Shown: positions 37,209 through 50,021 of the stretch, piece by piece | Layout: each line of letters opens with the position of its first letter | Numbering within the stretch: position 1 is the first letter of the stretch | Assembly: GCA_030549775.1 (NCBI GenBank) | Contig: CM060178.1 | Location: 72,358,652-72,422,651, forward strand | DNA length: 64,000 nt | Direction of reading: 5' to 3' | From: Tamarix chinensis | Taxonomy: Eukaryota > Streptophyta > Magnoliopsida > Caryophyllales > Tamaricaceae | Notes under the pieces: model-generated | What the model saw: the letters and a program-made list of their open reading frames with translations, nothing else | The model's database searches: none | Told to the model about the DNA's origin: nothing | Position numbers and translations under genes: made by a program

Positions 37209-39119
37209 TTTGGAGGATATGGTTGGGTTCTAAGGGTTGGAAGGAGGGTAATGCAATTACGGTTGGGGTAGTTGGCGGTGCCAATTCAAATCGTGGTAGC
37301 TCCTTCGCGTAGGAAAAGGAGGATTTGTGTGGAAGAAAAGGAAGGTGGGTTAGATCATGTTGAACTGCAATTCAGGGGGAAGAAAAAGAGATAAGAAACG
37401 GCCGGTCAAAATGAGCATAGCCGACGGCACCATTTTTGGAGGCAACGGAGTTGCAAGTCGACAATGGAGGAGGAAGGAAGAAGAAAGAGGTGGACCAGTT
37501 GGCTAGGGAAAAAGAAAGAAAAGAAAAGAAAAGAAAAAGGAGAGCCGAACCGGGCCAGAGTCAGTTATAAACTTTTTAAATGGAATGTGGCATTCCAGGG
37601 AAAGAGGGAAGAAGGAGCGTGGTTTTTCTCTTGTGCTGCGTCGAAGGGATAGGGCAATGGGAACGGGTCGCGAGAAGCCCAACCGGGAGAAGAAAGGAGA
37701 GAAAAAAGAAAGAAAAGAAAAAAAAAGAAAAGAAAAACGGAAGAAAGAAAAAGAAAGAGGAAAGGGGACAAAGTAAAATATGTAGGTTGGGATTAATTAA
37801 ATTAATTTGAATATTTTAGGTATTTAAAATAAAAATATTTTAAATAAAATAATACTAAATTTCCTTTTTAGACTAATTTAGGATTTTAAAAAGATTTTTC
37901 CTAAATTCCTTTTTAATTAGCAAAATACCCAAATTTGTCCTTATAAAAATATTTGTAAATTTCCTCTTAATTTTCGCTAAATAATTTCTTCCTATTCCAA
38001 TAAAAATAATTAATTAAATTAATTCCCTAATAAATTCTTATTTAATTACACTTCATAAAATAAGTATTTTTGGGGCATTTCGATAGTTAACTCCCTTCCC
38101 TTTCTTCTTCTTCTCCTCTCGACCTCCCTCTGCACCTCCACCCTTCCCCACCATTCCCACCCTCTTCTGTCGCTGTTGAAGCCGCCCCTTAGCCACCTGA
38201 CACCACCCTAACACCCCTGCCTCACCTTACTTTAACTCCCTTTACATCTCCCCTTTCTCTTCTCCTTCTTTTCCTTTCTTTCTCTCCCCCTCCCTTCCCT
38301 ACACCCTCCTTCCTACAACCACCGTCACCATCTCCGCCTCCCTTGAGCCTCCATAATTTGACCTTCAGCCACCACCTACAGCCTACCTCGCCCCTACACC
38401 CAACAACCAACCCCAACTCCTCTCCAAGGCCACTACGCGAGCATTTCCCCCCTTCTTCCATTTCCCTTTTCCCCTCACTCCATTACGTCCATTGAATGCT
38501 TACACTACATGGGCAACGTGAGTCATGCTGCATAGATTTTTAGTATATTTTTATCTAATATTGAGTTAAAATGTAGTTTGGTGATAATATGTATTTAACA
38601 AGTATTTTTAATAAAAATATCATTCTTTTACTTATCTAATAATAATATTTTACTTGTGGCATTATTTTAGGTACAATTTTTATTAAATAAAGATTAAGAA
38701 TTTTAAACCGAGATACCAGTTAAATTTGGTTTTTGTGGGAAATAAGGTAATTCTTATACCCCACTAAAATGTATGGATTATCATATATTAGCACATTAAG
38801 ATTTTTGGTAGTGCTTTATGTAAATATGATGTGTTATTATCAATCCTATGATTATTATGTTATCTTGTATATGATGTAATATGTGTGGAATGGTGACTAA
38901 GAAAAAGGGATTGATGTTGATGTTGAGTGTTATATGTATATACATGCTATCATAAGTATGGACATTTGTAGTGAAAATAATACTAATATGAGCCCTAGGG
39001 GCAATTTGGTCATTTTGACACATCATGATGTTTAGACCTATATGAGATGCCGAACATGTTATATATGAGATTAAGAATGGATGTGGAAGTTTGGTGGATT
39101 ATAAATATAAGTGTTAGTA

Positions 39120-40260
39120 TCAATATTTATAGCCTAGGGGTAATTTGATAATTTTAATGTATGGTATTGACTATCTTAATAAAAATGCATGATAAGTGGT
39201 GTAAGGTGTTGAAAATGATGATAAGGGTTTGTGGCATTGAAAATACATGCTCCATCATGAATAATTATATTAGAATATTATTGGGGCATTTTAGTAATTT
39301 TATATATTTAATGGGAGTGACCTAAATAAATATGCACGTAGGTGATAATTGATGCTAAGAATAATAATAAGAGTTTTGTACTATTATTGATGCATGTTGG
39401 GCATAAATATCAATATTTTATGTGCTAGAGGCATTTTAGTAATTTTACATATGAAATGGAGGTTAACTTAATAAATGGACATGATAAGTAACAAATGATG
39501 CTAAGAATGCTAATACGGGTTTTGTGGTGTTAAATTATGCATGTTCGGCATGAATATTAATAGTTTATGACCTAGCGAGATTTTAGTAATTTTATATGTA
39601 AAATGGAGGTTACTTAAATAAACATGCATGAAAGGTGTTATTTGGTGCTAAGAATAATAATAACAATAATAATAAGGGTTTTGTGGAGTTAATAATGCAT
39701 GGTGGGTATGATTATTAATAATAAATGGTCTAGAGGTATTTTATTAATTTAGCAAGTTTAATGGGAGTTAACTTAATAAGCATGCATGATAAGTAGTAAT
39801 TGGTGCTAAGTGTGTGATAATAGGGATTTACGGTATTAGTGATGCATGTGGGGTATGATTATTAGTATTAAATAACCTAAGGGCATTTTAGTAATTTTAC
39901 AAGTAAAAAGGGCATTTTGGTAATTTTGCATGTAAAATGGTGATTAGTTAAATAAATAAGCATGGTAAGTAAAAAATTGATGTTAGATATGATAATAGGG
40001 ACTTGTTATCTTAGTATCACTTATTTGAGCATAATATTCAATAAAACATAGTCTAGGGTTATTTTGATAATTTTACATGTAAAATGGTAGTTAGGTCAAT
40101 AAACATGCAACATGCATGAAAGGAATAATGTTAAATATGATAATAGAGGTTATGGCCTTAGTATCACCTGTTCAAGCATTATCATGAACATTATAAAGCC
40201 TAAGGGTATTTTGGTAATGTAGAGTATATCATAATGAGTATGCATGGTATAAGGGCAACT
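39120..40260 (+). repeat. Degenerate 'gtaattttac' array in LTR B
   Basis: Phrases such as GGCATTTTAGTAATTTTACA, followed by 'tgtaaaatgg..gttaact..aataaacatgcatg', recur roughly every 100-150 bp. The same core recurs more densely in the equivalent part of G. Confidence 0.7.
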
Positions 40261-41741
40261 TGGTAAATGGGGGGGGGTATGTTATGTTGTTGTTTTCATA
40301 AATATGTGGGAAGTGCATTAATTGTTGATTAAGTATGAAAATATGTGTTGGTTGTTCTAAAAGTGCATGTTTGGGTTTTATGTGTATAATAATCATTTGG
40401 TGTGTTGGGTAACCTAACTTTATAATCAATAGTGTAGTTATGGTATGTTATTCCTTTATGGCATGTTGTTAAATAAGTTGGAATTATATGATGGAAATAG
40501 ATGGTAAAGAGGTAACTTCAGTTGTAAGGGCATTTCAGTCATTTTAACCTAAGGTGTCCAAGTGTGAGTATGGGAACCTAAGATGGCTTTACTGGACTAC
40601 TTACATCAATATTGACAATAATCCTGATTCTGGTTACTTAATAATAATGGAAACCTATAAGAATAGTTAAGTATGTAATTAATGTGTTTTTCATGGTTAT
40701 CTTAATCAAGACACTAATACTTAAAGTGAAAGACCATGAGATCTACAATGGTGGCTCTGTAAGGGTCACTACCCTAAAGACATGGTTTAGCCCACGATTA
40801 TTCTAGATTTCAATGGTGTCCTTTAGTGTCCCAGTTAGGCTATAAATCTTACTATAGTTAGCTCTACTAACCTATTTATGGGGTATGTATACTTATAGAT
40901 CTGGTGTCCTTATTAGTAGGGTATGTGTATCTTCATGCACCAGTACGACCAGGGTACCTTTATATCCCTAGGTTGATAGTCAGTAGAATATTGTACTGCT
41001 CTTATGCACCAATATGACCAATGTACCTTTTTGTCTCCAGGTTTATGATCTCCCGATCAAGTAAAAAAAATGGAATTCATGTGATAATCAAATGGAAAGA
41101 CACTAATCACTTATAGTGGAACACCACATAAGTCATGATCATGTGTAGTATATATACCAGTCCACCGGTTATAATAGTACTCAGGAGCATTCTACCCTAG
41201 ATTATATCATATACATAGGTCCACCAATTACAATAGTGGTCATGAGTGTTTTGTTGTGGATTATATCATATGTATCAGTCCATCGGTTATAAAAGTGGGG
41301 TTCCCGAACCTATATGGATATAATTCGAAAGATGATTAATATCTAAATTAATAGCTTACGTCTAGCTAATAATGAACAAACTATTATAACCTATTAATGT
41401 GTTGTGGTAGCGGCCTTGGTGTCTGCCTGGATGGGTCAGTGTATGGTGTTGTGTTGATGGGCCCATGGGCCTACCTTTGAGTTGAGTGGTGTTATGCATG
41501 GTTGAGTATGTTGTGGTTGTTTAAATATACTACAAACAACATCTCTTGCATGCTCCTATGGTAAGTTCTATTATTTCTAAGTGAATGAGCATTTGTGACA
41601 TATAATCTTGATGCATGTGGCCATTCTAATGATTATCGTATTTTAGTCTATATATGTGTAATTTCATGTTCATGTGTTTGATGTGTGGTAATTGATATGT
41701 TGCATGCATGCCCTACATATTAGTCTAGTAAAAAAGGTTAC

Positions 41742-41759
41742 TCAGTACCATCGTACTGA
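41742..41759 (+). promoter_or_regulatory. Conserved LTR hairpin 1 (copy in B)
   Basis: TCAGTAC/GTACTGA forms a perfect 7-bp stem with loop CATC, 422 bp from the end of LTR B. Confidence 0.5.
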
Positions 41760-42168
41760 AGGGTTTCTTTCGTAGGCCCCTGCCTATTTAATGAACAGTG
41801 GCTTTTGTAGGTTAGCTCATAAGAGTTATTCTAGATTTATTATCGGGTTAAGAGCGCAGGCCTATCTGGGAATACTCTAGTTTTTTCCTTAAACTCTTAT
41901 ACTTCCTATTTTAATGATTTTATTGTGTAATCACTATTAGTGGATTTTATTTCTTGTAATTTAACTATCGCGCTACTTTGATTTATGATTGTACCTTGGA
42001 TTTATGTAAAGTATGTTTTCATCCTTATCACTTGGTAATAGAACGTGGAGGAAAAATGATCGGGTACTAAGTGTGGTGATAGCATCTCTAAAATTCACTG
42101 TCTTTGCTTTCACTTAAATTTTAAAAATAAAATTTTTCTATTGTGAATTTTTGGGGTATTGTACTCTG

Positions 42169-42169
42169 G

Positions 42170-42202
<33 letters not shown>
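42169..42202. repeat. (GT)n(GA)n microsatellite
   Basis: A GT run followed by a GA run, directly right of the B insertion. With the GATA/GA tract on the left, B appears to sit in a microsatellite. Confidence 0.9.
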
Positions 42203-43432
42203 TTCTAACTCTTGAAATCTAGATCTAGTGGAAATACTGAGACACTATTTTTTGAGGAATGATTTAGGGACGTAAAGCTTGATTAAATGGAGATTTCTTG
42301 ATCAAGTACGATTATCATGAAGGGTGTTATTGACAATCTTAGAGGGTATAAATACAAGCGAGAGTTTTTAAAAGTCTTATATTACTTGCTAGGTTTGTAA
42401 TAAATGTTCTAATTTATTTATACTATTTTATTTTGGTTATAATTTGCACAGTTCTTGTTGTCTACTTGTTATCGTTATACTTTATCTAGTTCTTGTTGTT
42501 TTCTTATTCTTATGTTACTAATAGCTTACAAGTTCTTATCGGGTGTTGACATTCAACTTGTATATAGCTATGTTTTTCACGATATATACAAGACCTGAGG
42601 TTTTTTTTGGTCTAAAGATGGGTTGAAGAACAATGATAAAGTTAAAAGGTTAAATTCAAACATTTTAAATTACATCATCAAGCTTCTAAAGCAAAGTCAA
42701 AGATCTCTTCTTATACTAGTAGAAGAGATCATGTGCTTCTATAGAGGAAATAGCTAAAGGAGCATACATTTTTTTTTCACAAGAATTCTCTATCATTATC
42801 TTTTTTTTTCATATCTCCCATTCTTCCGCATCTTTTTTCCCCTTCAATTATAATTTGATTTAATCATAGTAGTTTAAGAGAAAATGAGGGGACATATGCT
42901 AGATTTGATGACATCAAAACAAATTTCAAAATATTCTTAATATAGATTTTATCTTTAATATCACATTCTTGAAGTCTTTGTGCATGATTGTGTGCATAAG
43001 CAAAAAAAATCAAAGATCTATGATAAGAGAGGATCAAGAATAGTATAATACCTATTTCATGTTGCTTAAATAATTTGGGCTAGAAACATAGGAAATAACA
43101 AGAAAATATGTTGACGAGCATAAATGAGTGATGGGGAGCTCAAGAAGAATGTCATAGATAACCCAAGAATAAAATCACGAAGAACTCAAGAGTATTAATG
43201 AGAATGAAGAGAATGAGTTAGAACTCTCAACAATTTTTTGTTAAAAGGATCTAAAGTAATATTTGGCTAAAACCCGCATAGTTTTCTCTTCAAATTTGAA
43301 TTGAAAAAACATACCGTAGCTATTTTAGAAGAGCAATAACCTTAATTTATTAAATCACCCATGTTGAAGATATGATATATGAGAATGAAGATTGATAATA
43401 TGAGATACGTTTCATTCCTTTATAGATTACGT
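42203..43432. other. Non-coding AT-rich stretch, nothing recognised
   Basis: Possible continuation of the R1 copy 2 flank. It contains 'agggtataaatacaag' near 42343 and 'gtgttgacattcaac' near 42543, but no open frame, no clear repeat unit and no terminal motif. Confidence 0.5.
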
Positions 43433-44074
43433 TGTAACAGTCTAAAATTGTCTAATCTTAATATTTTGGTGTTTCACTCTTAATATGTCTCTAACCCTTA
43501 ACCCTAGATTAATCACCTTACTTTTAACCCCTAAACCCTTAGTCCACTATTTTCCCATGCCAACCTAATTTTTCTCCTATTTTGGTTACCCAAACTAAAT
43601 CCTAATAGCACACTCAACTTCATCTATACCCTTTGTAAATTCTACACCAACCCTCTCTTCTTTTCTTGTATGTTGCCTCTTTACCAACATGCCCCCTAAC
43701 TCTATCTTCCCTCATGCTTCTTTTGTTTTTACACAACCTCAACCCCACTTAAATCCTTACCCCTCACATTCAATCAATCATTCCATCTCTAAACTATACT
43801 CCCTCCTCTTCTCTTATTTAAAATTTTCACTTGTAAAACCAACCTCTTGACTCATTTTTCTTCCTCTTGATTCACTTTCATTTTTTTCATGCATACCAAT
43901 GTTTTTCCTATCCTTTGAACCACCTTATCTCGCAACCCCCTAGTTTCATTAAAACCTCATGCCATCCAGCTACCACAATGTGCCACTACAACCTTAGCTC
44001 TATCTTAATCTCATATAACACCACGCTATCTATACCAAAACCCAATGTAACCACCACTTACCTTTCACCTCCAT
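43433..44074 (+). mobile_element. Left part of forward LTR M (interrupted)
   Basis: The start TGTAACAGTCTAAAATTG is followed by AT-rich sequence and then a pyrimidine- and CA-rich stretch (43500-44070), as in the 5' part of forward copies H and E. It is cut by reverse LTR L at 44075 and its right part is not seen in the window. Confidence 0.4.
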
Positions 44075-45070
44075 TGTAATACACCCAAATTTTAGGAATA
44101 AAAATTTTCATTTAAACAAATTATTTATAGAAACAAAATCCCAATTCATAGGGATGTCACACTGCATACCATATAGAAAAGGCACTCCCTATGCCTAGTC
44201 CATGTTATGTGTAAGGCAAAAGTAACCTCATACCTAAGAATCGAGTGTAGGAAACACTTGAGTCCACCTTAATTCAGGATATGAAATATAGAGAAGGAAA
44301 ATGTAAAGAAAATAGAAGACTAAGATTCCATAAATAGATAGAGATATCCAGATAACCATACCCTACGCTAATTTAATTTTTGTTATCCAAAGGTGATCAC
44401 ATTAGAAGTAGTAATCAATAATCACCTGCAAAATAAGGTGGATTTGCTCATGGAAATGAGGAGCACCCATTGAAAGGATGATCGGTTATGTACTTAGTAT
44501 GGTAACAATATAACCATAACCAGGTTACACAAAAAAACATAAAGTATATAGAAGTATAAGTGAGCACAATGATACAATATAAGATATTACTTACTCAAAA
44601 AACCCATCATTAGCTACAATCATAACTCATATTCTTAAAATATTGATTTCAGGACCCCACTATTCTTCATCCAGTGGAATGGACTGAAACACTTCCTGAG
44701 AAAAAACGTGTGTGACCACTATTATTAAGTCAGTGGAACAGAGTCAACACCTAAAATACCCTAAAATATTATTTAATATTAATCTTGAGTAATTTTAATT
44801 TTAGTCTAAACCTTAAATATAAGTTTAATTAATTTTTTGGCATTTAACTCACAAACCTAGATAAATTATTATATAAGATTTACTCTAATTATTTATATTT
44901 TCTTTTTATTTTGATTCACCCTAAATCTATATATATTTTCCCTAGTTTATTTTCCTAGATGATTATCCAAAACCTAAATAAATTAATTTTATCTTAATCA
45001 TAAATTTAATCTAATTCTTATTCTAAACCTATTTTTTATTTTTTCTTGTTTCTTTTTCTCTTTCTTTTTC
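44075..45070 (-). mobile_element. Left part of reverse LTR L, interrupted by the CACTA element
   Basis: The left edge TGTAATACACCCAAATTTT fits the superfamily in reverse. The reverse TGCTCATGGAAATGAG module is at 44449 and the reverse CCAGTGGAA modules are at 44675 and 44733. The remainder should lie beyond the CACTA element, outside the window. Confidence 0.55.
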
Positions 45071-45099
45071 CACTACTATGGAACCGAGCAGTAACGACA

Positions 45100-45350
45100 C
45101 CACATAAATGATGGTTTGATCATAACCATTAATAAAAACATGAAAATTTAGGGATGAGAATGCAATGTAAGTTTTAAGAACGGTTATGGATATTAACCAT
45201 TGTTAAAATTAAAGTATTGCTTGCTTTGATAACGGTCTTAAATTAACCATTACCAAAACAAAAATGCCGCAAAGTTTTAATAATGTTTAATTTTGAAAAT
45301 GTTATTAAAACATGTTTTGATAATGGTTATATCCATAACTATTATTAAGG
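45100..45350. repeat. 5' subterminal repeats of the CACTA element
   Basis: Palindromic units around ATAACGGTTATGG..ATTAACCATT and AATGGTTATATCCATAAC occur several times. In En/Spm elements such repeats bind the transposon-encoded protein TNPA; the binding protein for this family is unknown. Confidence 0.8.
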
Positions 45351-46152
45351 CTTGCACATTAAACACTCCTCCCTTCCTCTCTGTGCTCATCTTTGTTTTT
45401 CCTAACTTGCTCTCAATGCTTGCTCATTTACGCCTTTTATGCCTTCCTCATGCTCATCAAAGACCGTTTTCTATCTCCTCTCACCTTCATCATCTTTTTT
45501 CTGTATTTCTTGCCCTAGTTCATGTGTCCCATCTACTCAACCTCCCACAGCCCTTTAAATCCTTTTTCCGCCTTTCCTAGCCTTCTACCTTTCTTCCACA
45601 ACCCTTCCCCATCGTTTCTGGCTCTTACAACCGCAATAGGAGTAGTCAACCCTACATTCTAGCCACTTACCCGAGAACCTTACTTGGTATAATTTTTTTT
45701 CTTTTTCTTTCATTATAAATATATATATGTATTTATGTTAACTATTTAGTAGGTATTACGTGTATTATTGTCTATATAATATATGTTTGTCGTTTCTTGT
45801 TGTCAAGTTGTGATGGATGTGGGTTTACCTCTCTATATGTTTATACATGCATAAAAATATTGATGGCTTTGATATTAATGAAAAAAAAAAACTAGTTTTG
45901 CTAGCGTTAGAGCATATTTTATAATTTAAAATGTTAAACAACAATCTTAGTAACATAATTGAGTGGTTTTTCTCTTTTATATGAGGTAAACTGGTTAGAT
46001 GGCAAATTTTCTTATTATGTATTTTCATCCAACATATTTGCCCATGACACCCGATTCAAATTTCTAGAGTCACGTCACATGGTTATACAAGGAGCTTCAT
46101 TAGTTGTTCTTGAGTAGGTCATACTATGATTCATTCCATTTCATACCATAAC
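45351..46152 (+). other. CACTA 5' non-coding region
   Basis: It lies between the subterminal repeats and the G insertion. The 95-codon frame at 45293-45580 overlaps the subterminal repeats, is hydrophobic and His/Leu-rich and has no recognised domain. It may hold the promoter and first untranslated exon of the CACTA genes. Confidence 0.35.
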
Positions 46153-48349
46153 TGTAATCCCCCAAAAATGTTGAAAACCTATATTTTAATAAATAACTTT
46201 TATTTGAAATAAAACTAGCTTTTAAAATTATTTATTTTAATTATTTTGTGGATTTTAGAGTATGTAAATTTGGATAAGAGTATTTAATAAATTAAAAATA
46301 AATATTTTGCTATTTATCATATTATTTTATTTAAATAAATTTCCAAACTAAAATTTTACTAACTTTAACCTTTTAAATAAATATATTAGATTATAATGAA
46401 TTAAATTATTAAACTAAATAATTTATCAAGAATATTACATTTTATGATTTTATAAATTAAATTATTTTATGTTTCCCTATTTTCCATTCCCTTTTTGCCC
46501 TTTTTCTTCTTTCTTCTTTTCTTTTTCCTTTTTTCTCCCCTCGGGCTGCCTCATCAGGCCACCCCTCCCCACACGACTGGGCCTTCGGCCCGCTTCCTCC
46601 CCGTCTCTCCCTCGCGCGCCGTCCAGCACACCATCCCGCCCTCCTTCCTTATTTTTTTTTCTGGACCGGCCGGCTCTCTTCTTTTCCTCCGTCGGTCCGC
46701 CCGCCAGCCTTCTTCTCCTCTCTTCTTCTCCCACGCCCGACCAGCATTTCTGCCATGGTCGAGCACTCCGCCGCCTACAACCTGGCCACCACCTACCTCC
46801 CTACCCTCTCTCTTCCTCTCTCCCCCGTCATTTTCTTTCCTCATTTGAACCCAACCAGCCCCTGCATCCCCAGCCTACGCGCCCTATTTCTTTCCCTCTT
46901 CTCCCCTTCCTTCTCCCTGCCACCCGCCCAACCCTGCCACCACACTACAGCACCGATCGGCCGCCTGCCCCCCTGCCTCACCCTCTTCTTTTTCTTACCC
47001 TTACCAGCCCTTCATTCCCACATTTTTTTAGCCTCTTCTCCCTCCCCAAGCTCCCTCTTCTCTCCTTCCTTCTTCCCCATTTTTTCTATTTTCTCTCCAC
47101 GCCTCCGCCAACCACTATTCTAACCGCCGCACCCAGCCCTGCGCCACCTACTGCCGCCACCCCCTACTGCCCTGCACCCCCACGCCGCCCCCTCGAGCCT
47201 GCACTTCCTCCCTTCTCCACCTCTTCCTTTTTCTCCCCATTTTCCCTCTTACAGCCGAGCCACCTGAAACCGCCACTTCCGCAGCCGTCCGGCTACCTCT
47301 GCCGCCACCCAACCCACCGTTCGACACCCTGCAACCCCCTCTACCACCGACATGCCTTAGTTGGTCAAAAATAGCCCTTTCACCCCTCCATTTTTCCCTC
47401 TCCTTTTCCTTTCTTCTCAACCCCTCCACCTTGACCCATCTCGGCAGCCAACTTCTCCGCCTTACCGCCGCCGTCTCCGCCACCCTATGCCGCCATGAAA
47501 CCACCCTTAGCCACCACCTACACCCCCTCTTCACTCCTACACCATTCCCTTGCCTTGGAACCTCCCTCAACTACCTTCTTTTCTAGCCTAAAGTCCCTAA
47601 ACTGAGCCACCTCTCCTCTCTTCTACCTCACCCCTCTTCGAGCCTTTTCCCCTCTTATTTCTGCATGAGATTCACGCTGCTCATGCAGCGTGAGCTCCCC
47701 CTTGTTTTGAAATTCATTTGGTTAAAATTTGAGGTATATTCATATTTAATTAAAGTGTATTATTATTAAATAAATTTGTTTTATAAAGTTTTATCCTTTA
47801 ATTTCCTACTTCTAACCTAATAATGATTAATATTATTTTTAGGTGTTGAGTTGCTAATAAAGCCTGAATCTTTAACCGGGGTACCGGTAAGATTTGATAT
47901 TTTGCGGGATTAAGGTAACCGTTAATCCTCCCTTAAGTACATGGAAAAACGTATGCTAGCACATTAGGGTTTTTGGTATGATTTTATGCATGTTTTGTGT
48001 GTCTAGCATGATATATAAATGGTTGTTTATAATGATTGAAGAAAAAGGAAAAGCATGATAGCCTTTATGCCATGTGTAGGTATGATAATTTAGGAAGAGG
48101 TTGATTATTGATGGAAATGTTAAATGCTTGTTTATGATGTATTATATTACTAATACATGAATAATATTATTGTCTAAGGGTATTTTAATGATATGCTTGT
48201 GAAGTATGCGATCTAATATATGTAGTTGCTAATGGGTATTATGTTGAATAATGACAAGTTGGTGGACTTAAATGATAAGAATGAAATGCTAATATTGGTA
48301 TTTTATGTATTGGTGGTAAATTCATAAAAGTGGTGTAATAAAAGGTTAA

Positions 48350-49370
48350 GTGGTAATTTTATAAGTGAGAGGGGTATTTTGGTAATTTTGTAAGCAAAAG
48401 GGTATTTTGGTAATTTTCAAATGAAAGGGGTGAGATGATAATTTAAAAGTAAAAGGATAAAATTGTAAGTTGTGAGAAAGAAGGGTATTAGGGTAATTTT
48501 GAAGGAAAAGGGCAATATGGAAATTTTACAAGTAAGAAGGGGTATTGTGGTAATTATGGAAGTTAGGGGTATTATTATAAATTTATGAGTAAAGGAAAAG
48601 ATGGTAATTTTTCAAGTAAAGGGGTAATATGGTAATTTTGGAAAAGAAGGGCAAAATGGTAATTATGAAAGGAAAGATAAAGATGGTAATTTTGGATGTG
48701 AAAGGGTAAAGTAGTAATTTGTAAAGTAAAATGGGCGTTATGGAAATTTTATAAATAAAAAGGGTATTGTGGTAATTTTGTAAATAAAAGGGTATTATGG
48801 TAATTTGGAAGTAAGGGGTAAAAGGGTAATTTTATAAGTTAAAAGGATATTTATGGTAAACTTGGGAGTAGGGGTTACTTGGTAATAATGATAATGACAA
48901 AGGACAAATTGGTAACTAAATTATAATTATAAAAGGGTAAAATAATAATTATAAATATGGAGAAGGGTAAATTGGTAATTATGATTATGAAGAAGGGTAA
49001 TTTGGGATTTATGATAAATAAAAAGGGTAAAATGGAAATTAAAATAATTGAGAGGGGCAAAATAGTAATCATGATAATGAAGGAGGGTAATTTAGTAATT
49101 TATCCAACTCAAGGGCAATTTATTAATTATAACAAAGGAGAAGGGCGATTTGGTAATCTAACCAACCAAATGGGAAATATGATAAGTGTAGCAATTATGA
49201 GGGGTGAATGGTGATCTAAAAAGTGTGGGAGATAATTTGGTAATCTAAGTTGGACAATGGGTAATTTGGTAATTATACAACCTAAAGGGTAATGGAGTAA
49301 ATTGTCAAGTAAGGAAGGAATACTTAGCAATTATATAAGTAAGGGGTAAATAAGTAATTTGTATCCAACA
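48350..49370 (+). repeat. Degenerate tandem array 'GGGTAATTTGGTAATT' in LTR G
   Basis: About 30 or more units of roughly 28-37 bp follow each other, each with a core like AAGGGTATTTTGGTAATTTT and a variable A-rich spacer. Units drift in length, so the array is old or not under strict homogenisation. LTR B has a sparser version. Confidence 0.85.
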
Positions 49371-50021
49371 TGTCGTTGTGATCGTGGACATTATAATATG
49401 ATTCAAATAATGCTGATTAGCCAAGTAAGAGTATTTGATAATTAGTATGGCCTTGATGGTTGCTCTGTGATATCCTGAATAATCATTTGAATAAGAAATG
49501 ACTAATGATATCGAAACGATTGAAAGTGAATAAGTATCGGATTATCGTGCTTTTCGTGATCACTTTGATTAAGAGACTATTACTTAAAGTGAAAGACCTC
49601 GAGATCGAGAATGGTGACTCCTTAGGGGTCGCTACCCTAAGGACGTGGTTTCCAAGATTATTCTGGTATTTGCTGGTGTGCCTTTTTGCCCCAGCCAAGT
49701 CTTATATCTTACTCTTTCTAGCTCTACAGACCTAGTTAGGGGGTATGCATACTTATGGATTAGGTGTCCTTGTCGGTAGGGTACTGAGTTAGCTTTATGC
49801 ACTAGTACGACCAGGGTACCTTTGCATCCTTGGATTCGTGGTTGAAGGGTACTGAGTAGCTTGTATGCACCGGTACGACCGGTGTACCTTTGTGTCCCGA
49901 GTTATTGGTCTCCCGTTCGAGGCAAATAAATATGATTGATGTGTTGATTAAAGAAAGGAAAGATACTATTATTGAAAGTGGAATATTAATGAGCCAGGCC
50001 CAGATGATTATGATATTAAGT

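Larger units (their letters stand above)
31823..38082 (-). mobile_element. Solo LTR C, reverse, nested in B
   Basis: The left edge TGCAACACCCCCAAAATTT and right edge TTTTTGGGGCATTTCG match, in reverse complement, the ends of E (start TGAAATGCTCCAAAAATA). Flanks ATAGC (31818-31822) and ATAGT (38083-38087) are a 5-bp duplication with one mismatch. Without nested D it is about 4.4 kb, close to E (4194 bp). Reverse CCACTATT..GTGGATC modules lie at 32565-32900, AAT-rich repeats at about 35800-36500, and the purine-rich reverse U3 at 36560-37770. No coding domains. Confidence 0.78.
30698..42163 (+). mobile_element. Solo LTR B, forward, carrying nested C
   Basis: It begins TGTAATACCCCAAAATTTT and ends TTTGGGGTATTGTA. 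The flanks CTATG (30693-30697) and CTCTG (42164-42168) are a 5-bp duplication with one mismatch. Removing C leaves about 5.2 kb, similar to G (4.9 kb). Shared modules with G are 'accgagataccagtt' near 38708, an array of 'ggcattttagtaattttaca' units, 'gcaccagtacgaccaggg' near 40937 and the hairpin at 41742. No gag-pol is present. The Pro-rich frame at 31479-31868 is U3 low complexity. Confidence 0.75.

Noticed and set aside
46469..47374. 301-codon Pro/Ser-rich frame, the longest in the window
   Set aside because: It lies in the pyrimidine-rich U3 of LTR G, and overlapping frames on both strands are also open. Low stop density is due to composition.
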